DNA of 62,662 nucleotides from Desulfuromonadales bacterium (GCA_013349325.1 DUZX01000020.1:1-62662), one strand, 5' to 3'; shown: positions 26,032-35,968, numbered from the stretch's first letter. The notes: generated by a model not told the origin, from the letters alone. Translations and numbers: made by a program.

Positions 26032-27102
26032 TCAGAACACAAGCAGTTGTTTAACTGCAGAGGTAAGCAGTCGGACGCCGTCAGCGGTGACTACAACGGT
26101 ATCCTCAATCCTGACCCCACCGAATCCGGGTATATAGATACCCGGTTCAACCGTTACAACCATTCCTTCAGCCAGCAGAACGGAACTGCGTGGTGATAGT
26201 GTCGGTGCTTCATGTATCTGTAGTCCGACGCCATGTCCCAGGCCATGACCAAAATAGTCACCGAAGCCCTGATCGCGGATATAATCACGAGCTATGGCAT
26301 CAAGCTCACGACAACTGATACCCGGCCGAACTGCCTCAATAGCCATGTCATGAGCGGCGCGGACTACTGCGTGTATCTCGCGGGCACGGCTCCCCGGCTC
26401 ACCACAGGCAACGGTAACCGTTTCATCAGAATGGTAACCATCCTTGAGTGCCCCGAAATCAATCGTGATAAGCTCCCCGGACTGTATTACCTTGCTGCCG
26501 GCTTTGCCATGAGGCATGGCGCCTCTGACACCGGATGCGACAATAATATCGAATGCCAGACCATCCGCCCCCCGGCGACGCATCTCGAACTCAAGATCAA
26601 TGGCAAAATCCACTTCACGAAGACCGGGTCGTATATTCGGTAATACGGTGTGCAGAGCCTGAGAAGCAAGTGTGGCAACTGTAGCAAGCCGCTCCAGCTC
26701 CGCCTGATCTTTGCATCTTCGAATTTCATCAAGGACCGCCCCGAGCTCAACCAACTCAATTCCAGGGAGTTTATCCGACATCATCCGAAACGCGGCAACG
26801 GTCGTGTGAGCCGCCTCAATGCCGATCTTGACGAGCGCATTCTCGACAGCCAGGGCAGCAACCGTATCCATTCTTACAGCGGCACATTCGCGTACCTCTG
26901 CACCAACCACCTCACCAGCCGCCTGCTCGGTGTAACGCGAATCGCAGAGCAACCAGGCTGCATCCATCGTTACAAGCAGTGCACCTTCAGATCCACTGAA
27001 ACCGCACAGATAGCGGATATTCGGCAGATTGGTGAACAGAATTGCGTTCAACTTCAATTCTTCAAAGAACCGCGCCAGTCGTGAGCGCCTGTTTTTTAAC
27101 AT
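26032..27102 (-). CDS. Xaa-Pro peptidase (M24 family)
   Basis: This 356-residue M24 metallopeptidase removes N-terminal residues linked to proline. It has a creatinase-like N-terminal domain and a pita-bread catalytic domain with metal ligands in I-D-F-G-A, D-E-T-V-T-V, G-H-G-L-G-H-G-V-G-L, T-V-E-P-G-I-Y and V-R-I-E-D-T. The usual Geobacter neighbours (aroQ and efp) are missing between it and accB; about 75 bases separate them. Confidence 0.9.
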   Translation of the reverse strand: MLKNRRSRLARFFEELKLNAILFTNLPNIRYLCGFSGSEGALLVTMDAAWLLCDSRYTEQAAGEVVGAEVRECAAVRMDTVAALAVENALVKIGIEAAHTTVAAFRMMSDKLPGIELVELGAVLDEIRRCKDQAELERLATVATLASQALHTVLPNIRPGLREVDFAIDLEFEMRRRGADGLAFDIIVASGVRGAMPHGKAGSKVIQSGELITIDFGALKDGYHSDETVTVACGEPGSRAREIHAVVRAAHDMAIEAVRPGISCRELDAIARDYIRDQGFGDYFGHGLGHGVGLQIHEAPTLSPRSSVLLAEGMVVTVEPGIYIPGFGGVRIEDTVVVTADGVRLLTSAVKQLLVF

Positions 27103-27218
27103 AGATGAAACCCCGACTACAAACTGTTTTTACAGAACACCAAAAAAGCGATTTCCACCATGTTGATCGATGTGCAACCAGAGGAGTGGCAACTCAGAAA
27201 GAGGGGTATGAATCGCGT

Positions 27219-27581
27219 TTACGACAGCTCCCTCGCCAGATCATACGAATTCAGCGCAAGCAGATAGCGCCCTTTACCATAATCCCCATCGCGACGCATG
27301 ATTAAAACCAGAAACAGATCATCATTTAAAATCCTGATCAGCACCCTGGTGTTGCTCGTCGATATGGAGACCTCTTCAAGATTTCCGACCTTGATAACTT
27401 CAATAGCGCGCTTGATTTCCTTGAGTACCGAAGCGTATTCAACTGACAGAAGCTGTAGATCAAACTCCGACTGTTCAACGGTAACTTCATCAATCGGAAT
27501 ACCGTCGTACGCCATAATGATAGCCGCCAGTGCACCATCAACCGAGTTTATAATCGTGCTCAGTGTTTCTCTCAGCGACAT
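27219..27581 (-). CDS. Roadblock/LC7-domain protein
   Basis: A 120-residue single roadblock fold: V-D-G-A-L-A-A-I-I-M-A-Y-D-G-I-P, then V-L-I-R-I-L-N-D-D-L-F-L-V-L-I. Such proteins (MglB, Gliding proteins) regulate small Ras-like GTPases. No GTPase (MglA-type) is in the window. It overlaps the TPR gene 3' end by 10 bases with AGGAGG before its ATG, so the two are coupled. Confidence 0.85.
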   Translation of the reverse strand: MSLRETLSTIINSVDGALAAIIMAYDGIPIDEVTVEQSEFDLQLLSVEYASVLKEIKRAIEVIKVGNLEEVSISTSNTRVLIRILNDDLFLVLIMRRDGDYGKGRYLLALNSYDLARELS

Positions 27582-28552
27582 GCTTTGATCCTCCTGATGT
27601 TATCAAGACACCTTTCCAGTTCGACCACTGCGACATCTGAGCTCCCCTGCTGAGGAACCTCAGCAGTTTCATTGACAGTTGAAGCGATCGCTATTGCGTA
27701 ATCCGGAACAGGGAGCTCCGTGACAGCAACCTCAAGCTCTTCATCACTATCGTCATCCGCTTCATCATCAACGGATTCAGCAGCATTTTCAGCAGATGCA
27801 GCAGCGACCAGCGCCTGCAATTCCAACGCTGCAATCCGGGCTCGAACTTGGCTATTGCCCGGATCATCGTTCAGAATGGAACGATAAATATCAAGTGCCT
27901 TCTGGATATACCCTTGGGTAACATAGAGCTCAGCTACAGTTGCAGTCGAAAGGGGGTCGTAGTCCGGTTCAGACGGCAGGAGTGCTTCTACCTCCGGCTC
28001 ATGATGATTCGGAACGGTATCAGAATGATCCGTAACGGCATCAACCTCATATTCCTCATCTTCGATAATTTCCAAGTCTTCTATTATCTCTTCATCATCA
28101 TCCCACTCGAGATCAACTGACTCTGATGTACCGGCCAGACCTTCAAGAGCTGCCAGTTCCAGCCTGCATTCTACGTCATCAGGCTCAAACTCCGACAAAA
28201 TCCGGTACGCCGTGACAGCAGCAGCCTGATTTCCGTTCTCGATATACAGGCGGGCCAGTAACTTCTGAGCCGGGGCATCTTCCGGAAGTGCTGCGGTCAC
28301 GCGTTGCAACGCCTGCAGACATTCGTCATTGATCCCTTTGGCGCGACAGGCTAACGCCAGAGATCGCTGTCCCGCAAGATACTCGGGGTGGATCATGACC
28401 CCCTGGCGGGCCGTCTGCAGGGCATCATCAATCAGTCCAACTGCGAGATAAATTTCAGAAAGTTTCGCAAAACAGAACGAGTCGGGACTCTTGGACAGTT
28501 GCTCCTCAAAGTTTTTGATATCAGTCCAGAACGTCACGGAATCCTGCTGCAT
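27572..28552 (-). CDS. Tetratricopeptide-repeat protein
   Basis: The protein (326 residues from the ATG at 28552, seven bases after GGAGG) has TPR motifs at about 30-150 (D-A-L-Q-T-A-R-Q-G-V, A-E-L-Y-V-T-Q-G-Y-I-Q-K-A-L-D-I-Y) around a highly acidic stretch (D-D-E-E-I-I-E-D-L-E-I-I-E-D-E-E-Y). It is a cytoplasmic scaffold. Its position between aroB and the roadblock gene suggests it partners the latter. Confidence 0.8.
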   Translation of the reverse strand: MQQDSVTFWTDIKNFEEQLSKSPDSFCFAKLSEIYLAVGLIDDALQTARQGVMIHPEYLAGQRSLALACRAKGINDECLQALQRVTAALPEDAPAQKLLARLYIENGNQAAAVTAYRILSEFEPDDVECRLELAALEGLAGTSESVDLEWDDDEEIIEDLEIIEDEEYEVDAVTDHSDTVPNHHEPEVEALLPSEPDYDPLSTATVAELYVTQGYIQKALDIYRSILNDDPGNSQVRARIAALELQALVAAASAENAAESVDDEADDDSDEELEVAVTELPVPDYAIAIASTVNETAEVPQQGSSDVAVVELERCLDNIRRIKACR

Positions 28553-28554
28553 GG

Positions 28555-29634
28555 TCACGCCTCCAAACCGCTCAACACGAGCAGTTCCCGGGGAGTATGG
28601 TGCGACATGGCATAGCTGCCGATGCCCTGATTACAAATAAACGTGATGCGACCGCCTCTGGATTTTTTATCCGTAGCAATCGCCTCGAGCAGTTGATGAC
28701 GGTCAAACGCCGGCACAGCAACACTCAGACCACACCGCTCAAGCAGTGCCGTGATCCTGTTACTCTCCTCGCGGCTGCAGAATGAGAGTGCTTCCGATAT
28801 TCGCGTCGCCAGCAGAATGCCGATAGCAACCGCCTCGCCATGCACGAGTCCCTGATAACCGGACAGCGCTTCAAAAGCATGTCCCAGGGTATGTCCATAA
28901 TTGAGGATCGCCCGCAGACCGGACTCCTTCTCGTCCTGTTCGACAATTCGCGCCTTGAGTCCGCAGGCACGACGTATCGTTTCAATCAGCGATTCAGATT
29001 CCAGTGCCAGAATTTCTTCAAGGTGTGTTTCAACGTATTCGAAAAAAGATACGTCAACCGCGACGCCATATTTAATTACCTCAGCCAGTCCGGCACGAAA
29101 CTGACGCCGGTCGAGGGTGTTCAACGTCGCAACATCAATCAGCACCAGCTTCGGCTGGTAAAAGGCGCCGATAAGGTTTTTACCCTGCGGGTGATCAATG
29201 CCGGTCTTGCCACCGACACTGCTGTCAACCTGTGCCAAAAGCGTCGTCGGCACCTGTACAAAGGGAATCCCGCGCAGCCAGGTAGCAGCTGCATACCCGG
29301 CCACATCTCCGACCACGCCACCACCCAGAGCAACAATATACGAACTGCGATCAACGCCCCCGGCCAGCAGGTCGTCGTATAAACGATTCAATGTTGTAGA
29401 ATTTTTGAATTCTTCACCGTCCGGAATTTCGATGACGACTACGTTGAAACCGGCTTCCTGCAGAGACGATCGCACTGCATCAGCGTAGAGAGCAGCCACG
29501 GTTGGATTGGTAACAACGGCTGCGGTACCCGAAAGACCGGCGTCTGCACAGCGCCCGCCAAGCGAGGCGAGTGAGCCGGTTTCGATTACAATATCATAGC
29601 TGTTTTTGCCCAGTTCAACGGTCAGTATACTCAC
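28555..29634 (-). CDS. aroB: 3-dehydroquinate synthase
   Basis: The NAD-dependent, metal-dependent enzyme makes dehydroquinate from DAHP. It has D-G-E-x-x-K, G-G-G-V-V-G-D-x-x-G-Y-A-A, Q-V-P-T-T-L-L-A-Q-V-D-S-S-V-G-G-K-T and N-Y-G-H-T-L-G-H-A. Start chosen: the GTG at 29634 (V-S-I-L-T-V-E-L-G) after GAGG; another GTG at 29658 would add eight residues. Confidence 0.95.
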   Translation of the reverse strand: MSILTVELGKNSYDIVIETGSLASLGGRCADAGLSGTAAVVTNPTVAALYADAVRSSLQEAGFNVVVIEIPDGEEFKNSTTLNRLYDDLLAGGVDRSSYIVALGGGVVGDVAGYAAATWLRGIPFVQVPTTLLAQVDSSVGGKTGIDHPQGKNLIGAFYQPKLVLIDVATLNTLDRRQFRAGLAEVIKYGVAVDVSFFEYVETHLEEILALESESLIETIRRACGLKARIVEQDEKESGLRAILNYGHTLGHAFEALSGYQGLVHGEAVAIGILLATRISEALSFCSREESNRITALLERCGLSVAVPAFDRHQLLEAIATDKKSRGGRITFICNQGIGSYAMSHHTPRELLVLSGLEA

Positions 29635-29738
29635 GCGGACAACCTCATTAAGCGGCACGGATTCAAAGCTGCGACATCTTCCACGGATTTCCGGCCCGTG
29701 TCAATTCTAATATCCGTGACAGAATAAAATAGTGGCTA

Positions 29739-30902
29739 TCAAGCGGTACGGATCTGCTCGCGATAGCCGGCCAGATTACGCGAAATTTCCTGAACTGAAT
29801 CACCACCGAACTTTTCAAGAAATGCGTTGGCGATCTCAATTGCGACCACCGCTTCTGCTACTACCTGTGCAGCCGGAACGGCACAGGTATCAGAGCGCTC
29901 TACGGTCGCTTCAAACGGCTCATGCGTGCGCATATCAACAGAACGGAGCGGCGAGTAGAGTGTTGGAATCGGCTTCATGGCAGCACGCAGCACAATCGGT
30001 TCACCGTTCGACATGCCCCCTTCGATTCCTCCGGCATTATTTGTATCACGGTGATAGCCACCGTCACGGTAGAAGATTTGATCATGAACCCGCGAACCGG
30101 GACGACGGGCAGCCTCAAAACCGATGCCGATCTCCACCCCCTTGATTGCCTGAACACTCATCAACGCCATCGCAAGCCGCGCATCCAGCTTGCGGTCCCA
30201 CTGCACATAACTCCCCAGGCCGGGCGGCACTCCGATGACCTGTACCTCGACAACCCCACCCAGCGTATCCCCCCCGGACTGGGCGGCATCAATTACACGT
30301 TTCATATCGAGCTCGGCCTCAGCATCACAGCAGGAGGTCTCCGAAGCGGCCGCCTGATTCCAGAGATCCTCATACGAGGCAGCCGGAGTGACCGCCGAAA
30401 CGCTGCCCAACTCAACCACGAAACCACCCACACGAATACCGAAATGAGCCAGGAAAGCCTTGGCCACTCCGCCGACAGCCACACGGACAGCCGTTTCACG
30501 CGCGCTGGATCGTTCCAGAACGTTGCGGACATCGCTATGTCCATACTTCATGGCACCGCTCAAGTCGGCATGTCCGGGACGCGGACGGGTTATGGCTTCT
30601 GATTCGTCGCGGTGTTCAGCCAACGGAGACATCTTCTCCGACCAGTTCTCCCAATCGCGGTTCGCAACCACCAGCGTTACCGGAGCGCCGATTGTTTCAC
30701 CCCAGCGGACACCGGAGAGCAGCTTGACGGTATCTTTCTCGATCTTCATCCGGTCACCACGGCCGTAGCCCAGCTGACGACGTTCCAGATCCACATTAAT
30801 CATCTCTGTTGTTAAAAAAACACCGGCCGGCAGTCCTTCAATGATTGCGGTCAACTGCGGACCGTGAGATTCACCGGCAGTCAGATATCGAAATACGCAC
30901 AT
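29739..30902 (-). CDS. aroC: Chorismate synthase
   Basis: The FMN-dependent enzyme makes chorismate in the last shikimate step. It starts at the ATG at 30902 ([14 protein letters not shown]) with GGAGG seven bases upstream. Characteristic [18 protein letters not shown] and [11 protein letters not shown]. Length about 387 residues, normal. The expected aroK (shikimate kinase) between aroC and aroB is absent. Confidence 0.96.
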   Translation of the reverse strand: MCVFRYLTAGESHGPQLTAIIEGLPAGVFLTTEMINVDLERRQLGYGRGDRMKIEKDTVKLLSGVRWGETIGAPVTLVVANRDWENWSEKMSPLAEHRDESEAITRPRPGHADLSGAMKYGHSDVRNVLERSSARETAVRVAVGGVAKAFLAHFGIRVGGFVVELGSVSAVTPAASYEDLWNQAAASETSCCDAEAELDMKRVIDAAQSGGDTLGGVVEVQVIGVPPGLGSYVQWDRKLDARLAMALMSVQAIKGVEIGIGFEAARRPGSRVHDQIFYRDGGYHRDTNNAGGIEGGMSNGEPIVLRAAMKPIPTLYSPLRSVDMRTHEPFEATVERSDTCAVPAAQVVAEAVVAIEIANAFLEKFGGDSVQEISRNLAGYREQIRTA

Positions 30903-31040
30903 AAAAAAACCTCCACATAATGAAAACAAAGTGGAGGCAAATTAGCATTTAAGATTCACGTACGGCAAGATAAAAGAGGCATCATCGCCGACCTGCAGGA
31001 AAGCACCCCTCACCCTGCGACTCCGCTCAGGGCAATGCCC

Positions 31041-33761
31041 TCACTCTTCACTCCTCACTGCCTCGCCCCGCTTCATCCGCATGATCACATCCCGCAGTTC
31101 GCCCGGCTTGTAGGGTTTGTGCACAAAGCCGGCATGATCGTCATCGTCGATGGCACCCTCAAGCGATTCGACACCGTAACCGCTGCAGATAATAATCGGC
31201 ACAGAGGGGTTGATTGCGCGCAGATTTTTATAGGCCTCAACGCCACCCATCACCGGCATGATCAGATCAAGCAGAACCGCATCAATCTCGTTTCCATGCT
31301 CACGGTAAATCTCAAGCGCTTCAAGCCCGTTTGATGCGGTCAGCGCAGAAAAGCCGAGCGCATCCAGCAGCAGTTCGGCCATATCGCGAAGTATCTGTTC
31401 GTCATCCACGAGAAGGATGGTTCCACCACCTTTTTCCGGTAGCGCGGATATGAGAGAAACCGGTGCGGCATCTTCAGATTTTTCCGGCACGGGGAAACAG
31501 ACCTTAAAGGTCGTACCGACACCGGGAGCGCTTACCAGCTGCAGGGTTCCGTCATGTGCCTTCACGATTCCGCGTATGGCTGACATCCCCAGACCCCGTC
31601 CGGTAAATTTGGTCGTATAGAACGGTTCAAAGATCCGTTTCATGGTCTCATCATCCATACCGCAACCGGTATCGCTCACCTCAAGACAAACGTATCCACC
31701 GGACCGGATAGCTGTTCCGAACGTGTCCAGCTCCAGCTGGTCCGACTCGACTAACATCCGCGAAAGGGCAACCGTAATAGTGCCTGGATTGTCACCGATC
31801 GCCTCGGCAGCGTTAATAATCAGGTTCATGATGATCTGTTGTAGCTGCCCGCTGTCTCCTTGAATCTCCTTGACAACACGCTTCATGCCGGTCTCGATGA
31901 CCACATTTTTATTGATAGCGGCCCGCAGCATCTTGACGACTTCGTCCACCAGCAGCCAGAGATTGATTCGCGTCTGGATCAGCGGACTTTTTCCGGCATA
32001 GGTCAGCATCTGCCGACAGAGATCAGAAGCGCGATTGGCGGCATCTTCAATCTTCTGAAAGGACGTCTTGTATTCCAGCTCCGATGACACGTTCTGCCTG
32101 CCCATGTAACAGTGACCAAGAATTACCGTCAGGATGTTATTGAAGTCGTGTGCAATACCTCCGGCCAGTACACCAAGGCTTTCCAGTTTCTGGGAATGAT
32201 GAAACTGTTCTTCAAGAAGTCGGCGTTCCTGTTCGGAATTTTTGATGGCTGTTATATCGGTTATTGTCAGGAGAATCGAAGCGGGGGCACCATCCTCACC
32301 CAACATGATCCGGCCGCTGACATAGCCCCAGAAGGTGCTGTCATCCTTGCGGAGATAGAGGCGGTCTGTTGTAACTTCAATTTCACGTTGTGCAGAAAGG
32401 TCAAGCAATCGGGATGTCCCGATCTCTCGCTGATCGGGATGAACAAGTTCCGAATACGTGATAGTCGAGAATTCGTCCGCAGAATAACCGAATAATTCCG
32501 TCATACGGAAATTACTGAATGAAATGGTACCGTCTGACCGTGTGATCAGGATCCCTGAGTTGGATATTTCCAGTATGGTTTTCAGCTTTTGTTCACTGCC
32601 ACGAAGTGCATGTTCAGCTGTAATTGAAATGATTTGTGCCTGTCGCAGTGCGGTTTCCCGCTGAGCCAGAGTCTCCAGAAGGCGATTGAAACCGTCAATC
32701 AGTTCACCGATTTCATCCGGGCGTGGAATGGGTAACGGCTGTGGGAGTTGATCTGTATCGGCCAGAGTAGCCAAAGTTTTTGAGGCATCAAGCATCGGCG
32801 AAAGATGACGCTTTAACATCCTCAAGGTCATCCACCAGGTCAGTCCACCAGCCAAAAGGGTCAGGAGGATCGTGGCCATAAACATGCGTCGCTGCATGGC
32901 ACCAACCGGAGCAAACACTTCTTCCGTCGGAAGCACCGCGACAACAAACCAGCCAGAGGCCGGAATATGCTTCGCAGCAGACAACTCATTGATACCACGC
33001 GAGTTAACTGCGACACCATACCCATCAAAGCCAATCACGTAGCGGTCATGCATCCGGTTTATCCCGTGAGCAGGAATCGGCTGCATAACGCGGCTCTTAT
33101 CCGTAGCGGTGACGATCAGGTTATGTTGCGGTGCGATTAAGAGATAACCGCCCTTTTCGCCGTAACGGTACTGCGTAATCTTATCAAGAAAATTGGGTTT
33201 GCTTAAATCGGTGACTCCCGCCACGACACCGATCACGTCCCCGCGACTATCGCGTACAGGGGTCGCCATGACGAAAGTCGGGGCTTGAAGTGCCGAACCG
33301 GCGAGCGGACGACTGATTGAAGTTTTCCCCTCTTTCAGAACCGTAGCGATAAAATCACGATAGAGGTGCGTACGGGAGGCTCTCTTCGGGGCAGGAAAAA
33401 CTTCAGCGATAACGGCCCCATCCTGTCGCGTGACAAAAGTACCACCGCTAAAGTGGCTCTGAAACACCTGCTGCCGTTCAAAAAAATACTGAACGTTCGC
33501 AGAACGGTCTGACAGCGCCGGACTGACGTCCGTAGCAATTTTTTCCAGCATTCGCAAGCGGTCATCCAGTTCCTGATTCACCTGTGCCGCCACAAGTGAT
33601 ACCGTTGAGTACTGCTGTTCACCCAGCAAGCGCTGCATATCCGCGCGCAACATCCGGCTGGCATACAGCGAGAGCGCCCAGATGCCGACCACAAAAATGG
33701 CAAGTGTAAAAAACGTAACGCGTGTTTTGAGCGATCGAAGCTGAAAATCAGGTATATTCAT
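31041..33761 (-). CDS. Hybrid sensor histidine kinase (dCACHE-HAMP-PAS-HisKA-HATPase-REC)
   Basis: The 906-residue protein has membrane segments at about 13-35 and 290-312 enclosing a periplasmic dCACHE-like domain, a HAMP linker (about 312-365), a PAS domain (about 385-505), a dimerisation domain with phosphorylated His538 in G-G-I-A-H-D-F-N-N, the ATPase domain (N-box N-L-I-I-N-A-A-E-A, G-x-G-M, G-R-G-L-G) and a C-terminal receiver with Asp832 in L-L-D-L-I-M-P. It senses an extracellular ligand. No other regulator is adjacent. The last codons overlap heptamer repeats. Confidence 0.95.
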   Translation of the reverse strand: MNIPDFQLRSLKTRVTFFTLAIFVVGIWALSLYASRMLRADMQRLLGEQQYSTVSLVAAQVNQELDDRLRMLEKIATDVSPALSDRSANVQYFFERQQVFQSHFSGGTFVTRQDGAVIAEVFPAPKRASRTHLYRDFIATVLKEGKTSISRPLAGSALQAPTFVMATPVRDSRGDVIGVVAGVTDLSKPNFLDKITQYRYGEKGGYLLIAPQHNLIVTATDKSRVMQPIPAHGINRMHDRYVIGFDGYGVAVNSRGINELSAAKHIPASGWFVVAVLPTEEVFAPVGAMQRRMFMATILLTLLAGGLTWWMTLRMLKRHLSPMLDASKTLATLADTDQLPQPLPIPRPDEIGELIDGFNRLLETLAQRETALRQAQIISITAEHALRGSEQKLKTILEISNSGILITRSDGTISFSNFRMTELFGYSADEFSTITYSELVHPDQREIGTSRLLDLSAQREIEVTTDRLYLRKDDSTFWGYVSGRIMLGEDGAPASILLTITDITAIKNSEQERRLLEEQFHHSQKLESLGVLAGGIAHDFNNILTVILGHCYMGRQNVSSELEYKTSFQKIEDAANRASDLCRQMLTYAGKSPLIQTRINLWLLVDEVVKMLRAAINKNVVIETGMKRVVKEIQGDSGQLQQIIMNLIINAAEAIGDNPGTITVALSRMLVESDQLELDTFGTAIRSGGYVCLEVSDTGCGMDDETMKRIFEPFYTTKFTGRGLGMSAIRGIVKAHDGTLQLVSAPGVGTTFKVCFPVPEKSEDAAPVSLISALPEKGGGTILLVDDEQILRDMAELLLDALGFSALTASNGLEALEIYREHGNEIDAVLLDLIMPVMGGVEAYKNLRAINPSVPIIICSGYGVESLEGAIDDDDHAGFVHKPYKPGELRDVIMRMKRGEAVRSEE

Positions 33762-33872
33762 GGCAGATTGTGGGAAACAGTTCGGTATGAACTCTTTTCT
33801 GGCTAACCGCTATGCGATGCGGGACTGTACCGGCCATTCGTACGATTTCCTCATTTTCCCCGATGAGAGAGA

Positions 33873-34325
33873 TCAAAAGTGTATATCCAGACCTATGCCA
33901 AGCGATTGTGGCGGGTTTTTACTGTCACTATGAATCTGTTCCGGCGTTATATACAGATACTTGTAGTCAAGATTTAACGTGGAGCGGGGGCCAAGCAGAT
34001 AGCGAAAGCCAAATTGGCCGGCCATACCGGCCTTAACTTTCAGATTATCTCCCGGCTTGACTTCAGGCTGATAGCTATACGCCAGCCCGGTCCCCATATA
34101 TGGTATGAAATCCTTTGCAATTCTGAAGCCATAGCGGGCGGTCACGATTCCCGGCTCCGGAGCTTTCGTGTCAAGGGGAGCCAGGGAGAGCGAGCCAAAG
34201 CCCAGTGAGAAATTATGTACAACCTCTTCGGCAGACGAAAAACGTGGTACGACGGCAAACAGGCAGACCAGCAGACTGACCGCAGCTATCAAAAACCGGC
34301 AACGCTTATGAGCGTTCGGGGCCAT
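33873..34325 (-). CDS. Outer-membrane beta-barrel protein, PagL-like or similar
   Basis: It has a signal peptide (R-F-L-I-A-A-V-S-L-L-V-C-L-F-A-V) cleaved near F-S-S-A-E and then alternating strands such as V-T-A-R-Y-G-F, G-T-G-L-A-Y-S-Y and T-L-N-L-D-Y-K-Y-L-Y-I, ending in I-H-F with a C-terminal Phe, the outer-membrane insertion signal. Start chosen at the ATG at 34325, which overlaps the RIO-kinase 3' end by 20 bases. It may be acyltransferase/deacylase-like or a small porin; no catalytic pattern is certain. Confidence 0.65.
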   Translation of the reverse strand: MAPNAHKRCRFLIAAVSLLVCLFAVVPRFSSAEEVVHNFSLGFGSLSLAPLDTKAPEPGIVTARYGFRIAKDFIPYMGTGLAYSYQPEVKPGDNLKVKAGMAGQFGFRYLLGPRSTLNLDYKYLYITPEQIHSDSKNPPQSLGIGLDIHF

Positions 34326-35160
34326 TCGCCCGTAAAAGCATACGTTCATGCAGTATTCGCGCATAGTCGATGTCCCTCATGACACCACGCACATCAGCCG
34401 GATTGCCACTCTGTTCGAAATGTCCCGTCAATACCGAACTCGTCGAGAGCGCACCTCTTGAATACAGCTTCCAGATTTCTCGACCATAGTCGCTGGAAAG
34501 CAACTCTGGTGCGAAACGACCAAAGTAAGCGGTAATATTATCGACATCTCTCTCCAGCATACTGCGAGCGTTATTGTTTCCGGCAGCATTAACCGCCTGC
34601 GGCAGATCGATGATTACCGGCCCATCCGCAGATACCAGAACGTTAAATTCTGACAGGTCGCCATGAATAATTCCGGCACAGAGCATCAAAACAATCTGGC
34701 CGATCAGAATGGCGTGATATTCAAGCGCCTGATTCTCGGTCAGCCGGATATCATTGAGCCGCGGGGCAACCGCACCCTCAGCATCCAGAACAAGCTCCAT
34801 CACGAGAACACCTGCAACATACTCGTACACATGCGGTACACGCACCCCGATTTCAGACAGCTGCCGCAGTGCATCCACCTCGGTTGACTGCCAGGCCATT
34901 TCGAGTTCTTTACGACCAAAACGGGTATTCTTCTGCATGGCACGGGCCTGACGACTGCCACGCCCCTTGCGTCCCTCCTGATACTGAGCCTGCTGACTAA
35001 AGTTACGTTTCACCGCCTCTTTGTAAACTTTTGCACAGCGCACTTCTCCACGAGAGTAGACAACATATACATCTGCTTCCTTGCCGCTCATCAGTTGAGA
35101 GTATACTTCGTCGATAAGTCCGTTCTGAAGCAGAGTTTCAAGACATTTAGGCGTTTTCAT
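34306..35160 (-). CDS. RIO-family protein kinase
   Basis: RIO kinases are atypical Ser/Thr kinases usually known from archaeal and eukaryal ribosome maturation. The 284-residue protein (start ATG 35160) has G-K-E-A-D-V-Y-V-V (nucleotide loop), a lysine in C-A-K-V-Y-K, H-G-D-L-S-E-F-N-V-L-V (catalytic) and I-I-D-L-P-Q-A-V (metal loop), all active-site residues present. A long basic insertion Q-E-G-R-K-G-R-G-S-R-Q-A-R-A follows K. It is followed by the barrel gene. The substrate in bacteria is unknown. Confidence 0.9.
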   Translation of the reverse strand: MKTPKCLETLLQNGLIDEVYSQLMSGKEADVYVVYSRGEVRCAKVYKEAVKRNFSQQAQYQEGRKGRGSRQARAMQKNTRFGRKELEMAWQSTEVDALRQLSEIGVRVPHVYEYVAGVLVMELVLDAEGAVAPRLNDIRLTENQALEYHAILIGQIVLMLCAGIIHGDLSEFNVLVSADGPVIIDLPQAVNAAGNNNARSMLERDVDNITAYFGRFAPELLSSDYGREIWKLYSRGALSTSSVLTGHFEQSGNPADVRGVMRDIDYARILHERMLLRANGPERS

Positions 35161-35283
35161 GCCTGCTCGCAATACGACTGAATGACAAACATATTTTTCA
35201 TTGATGCTTCCTTTACTATTTTATTGAACCATACCATTATGATGTTCATACGGCAAGTCGGATAGGAGAATGCAAACGATTAT

Positions 35284-35313
35284 TTGATGTCATGGCACCA
35301 TATATGCTTTAAT
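35284..35313 (+). promoter_or_regulatory. Putative promoter of the secreted basic protein gene
   Basis: TTGATG (35284-35289), an 18-base spacer, TTTAAT (35308-35313), some 40 bases before the start codon. Confidence 0.35.
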
Positions 35314-35353
35314 GAAAACAGAGGACTAACTCAATCTCACAAGGAGCAATCGT

Positions 35354-35941
35354 ATGAACAAGGTTCTTATTTCTGCAATTCTGATTGCACTGGCAGCCCC
35401 GGTTCTGGCAAGCGCCGAGACAAATGTCAACATTAACGTAGGTGTTCCGGCTCTTATCGTCCCCCCCGTTCCCCGCATTTTTTTTGAAACACCTCCGCTC
35501 TTTTTGTCGCCACCCAAGCTCGGTTTCTATGTAGGTGTTGACATGCCCTATGACATGGTCTTCATTTCGGGTACGTATTACCTCTTTCAGGGCAACACCT
35601 GGTATCAGGCCAGACACCACAACGGCCCCTGGAATGCAGTGCGAAATGACCGTTTACCGCGCGAAGTCAGAAACCATCGCATAGAAAGAATCCGTGAATT
35701 TCGTGAGCGCGAATACCGTTCTTACGAGCATGATCGAGACCGCTACCGTGGTCGCCACTACCGTCCCGTTAAAGAAAAAAAAGTGTATCGCTCGGAAGAA
35801 CATCGTCACGAGAAACCGCGTGAAAGAGAAGAACGACACAATGACCGGAGACAGGATAAAGAGGAACGTCAGCAAGACCGTGGAGAACGACGCGATGGCG
35901 GCGGTGAGCATGACAGAGGACGCGGACATGGCGATAAATAA
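35354..35941 (+). CDS. Secreted protein with aromatic domain and highly charged C-terminal tail
   Basis: The 195-residue protein starts MNKVLISAILIALAAP (signal peptide, cleavage at A-S-A-E-T). A central part contains Y-Y-L-F-Q-G-N-T-W-Y-Q-A-R and G-P-W, typical of small YHXW-like surface proteins. The last 80 residues are almost entirely Arg/Glu/His/Lys/Asp (for example R-E-R-E-E-R-H-N-D-R-R). AAGGAG precedes the ATG. I find no function; a surface- or nucleic-acid-binding role would be guesswork. Confidence 0.75.
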   Translation: MNKVLISAILIALAAPVLASAETNVNINVGVPALIVPPVPRIFFETPPLFLSPPKLGFYVGVDMPYDMVFISGTYYLFQGNTWYQARHHNGPWNAVRNDRLPREVRNHRIERIREFREREYRSYEHDRDRYRGRHYRPVKEKKVYRSEEHRHEKPREREERHNDRRQDKEERQQDRGERRDGGGEHDRGRGHGDK

Positions 35942-35968
35942 ATACGAATGAAGCCAACCGCTTTATAA

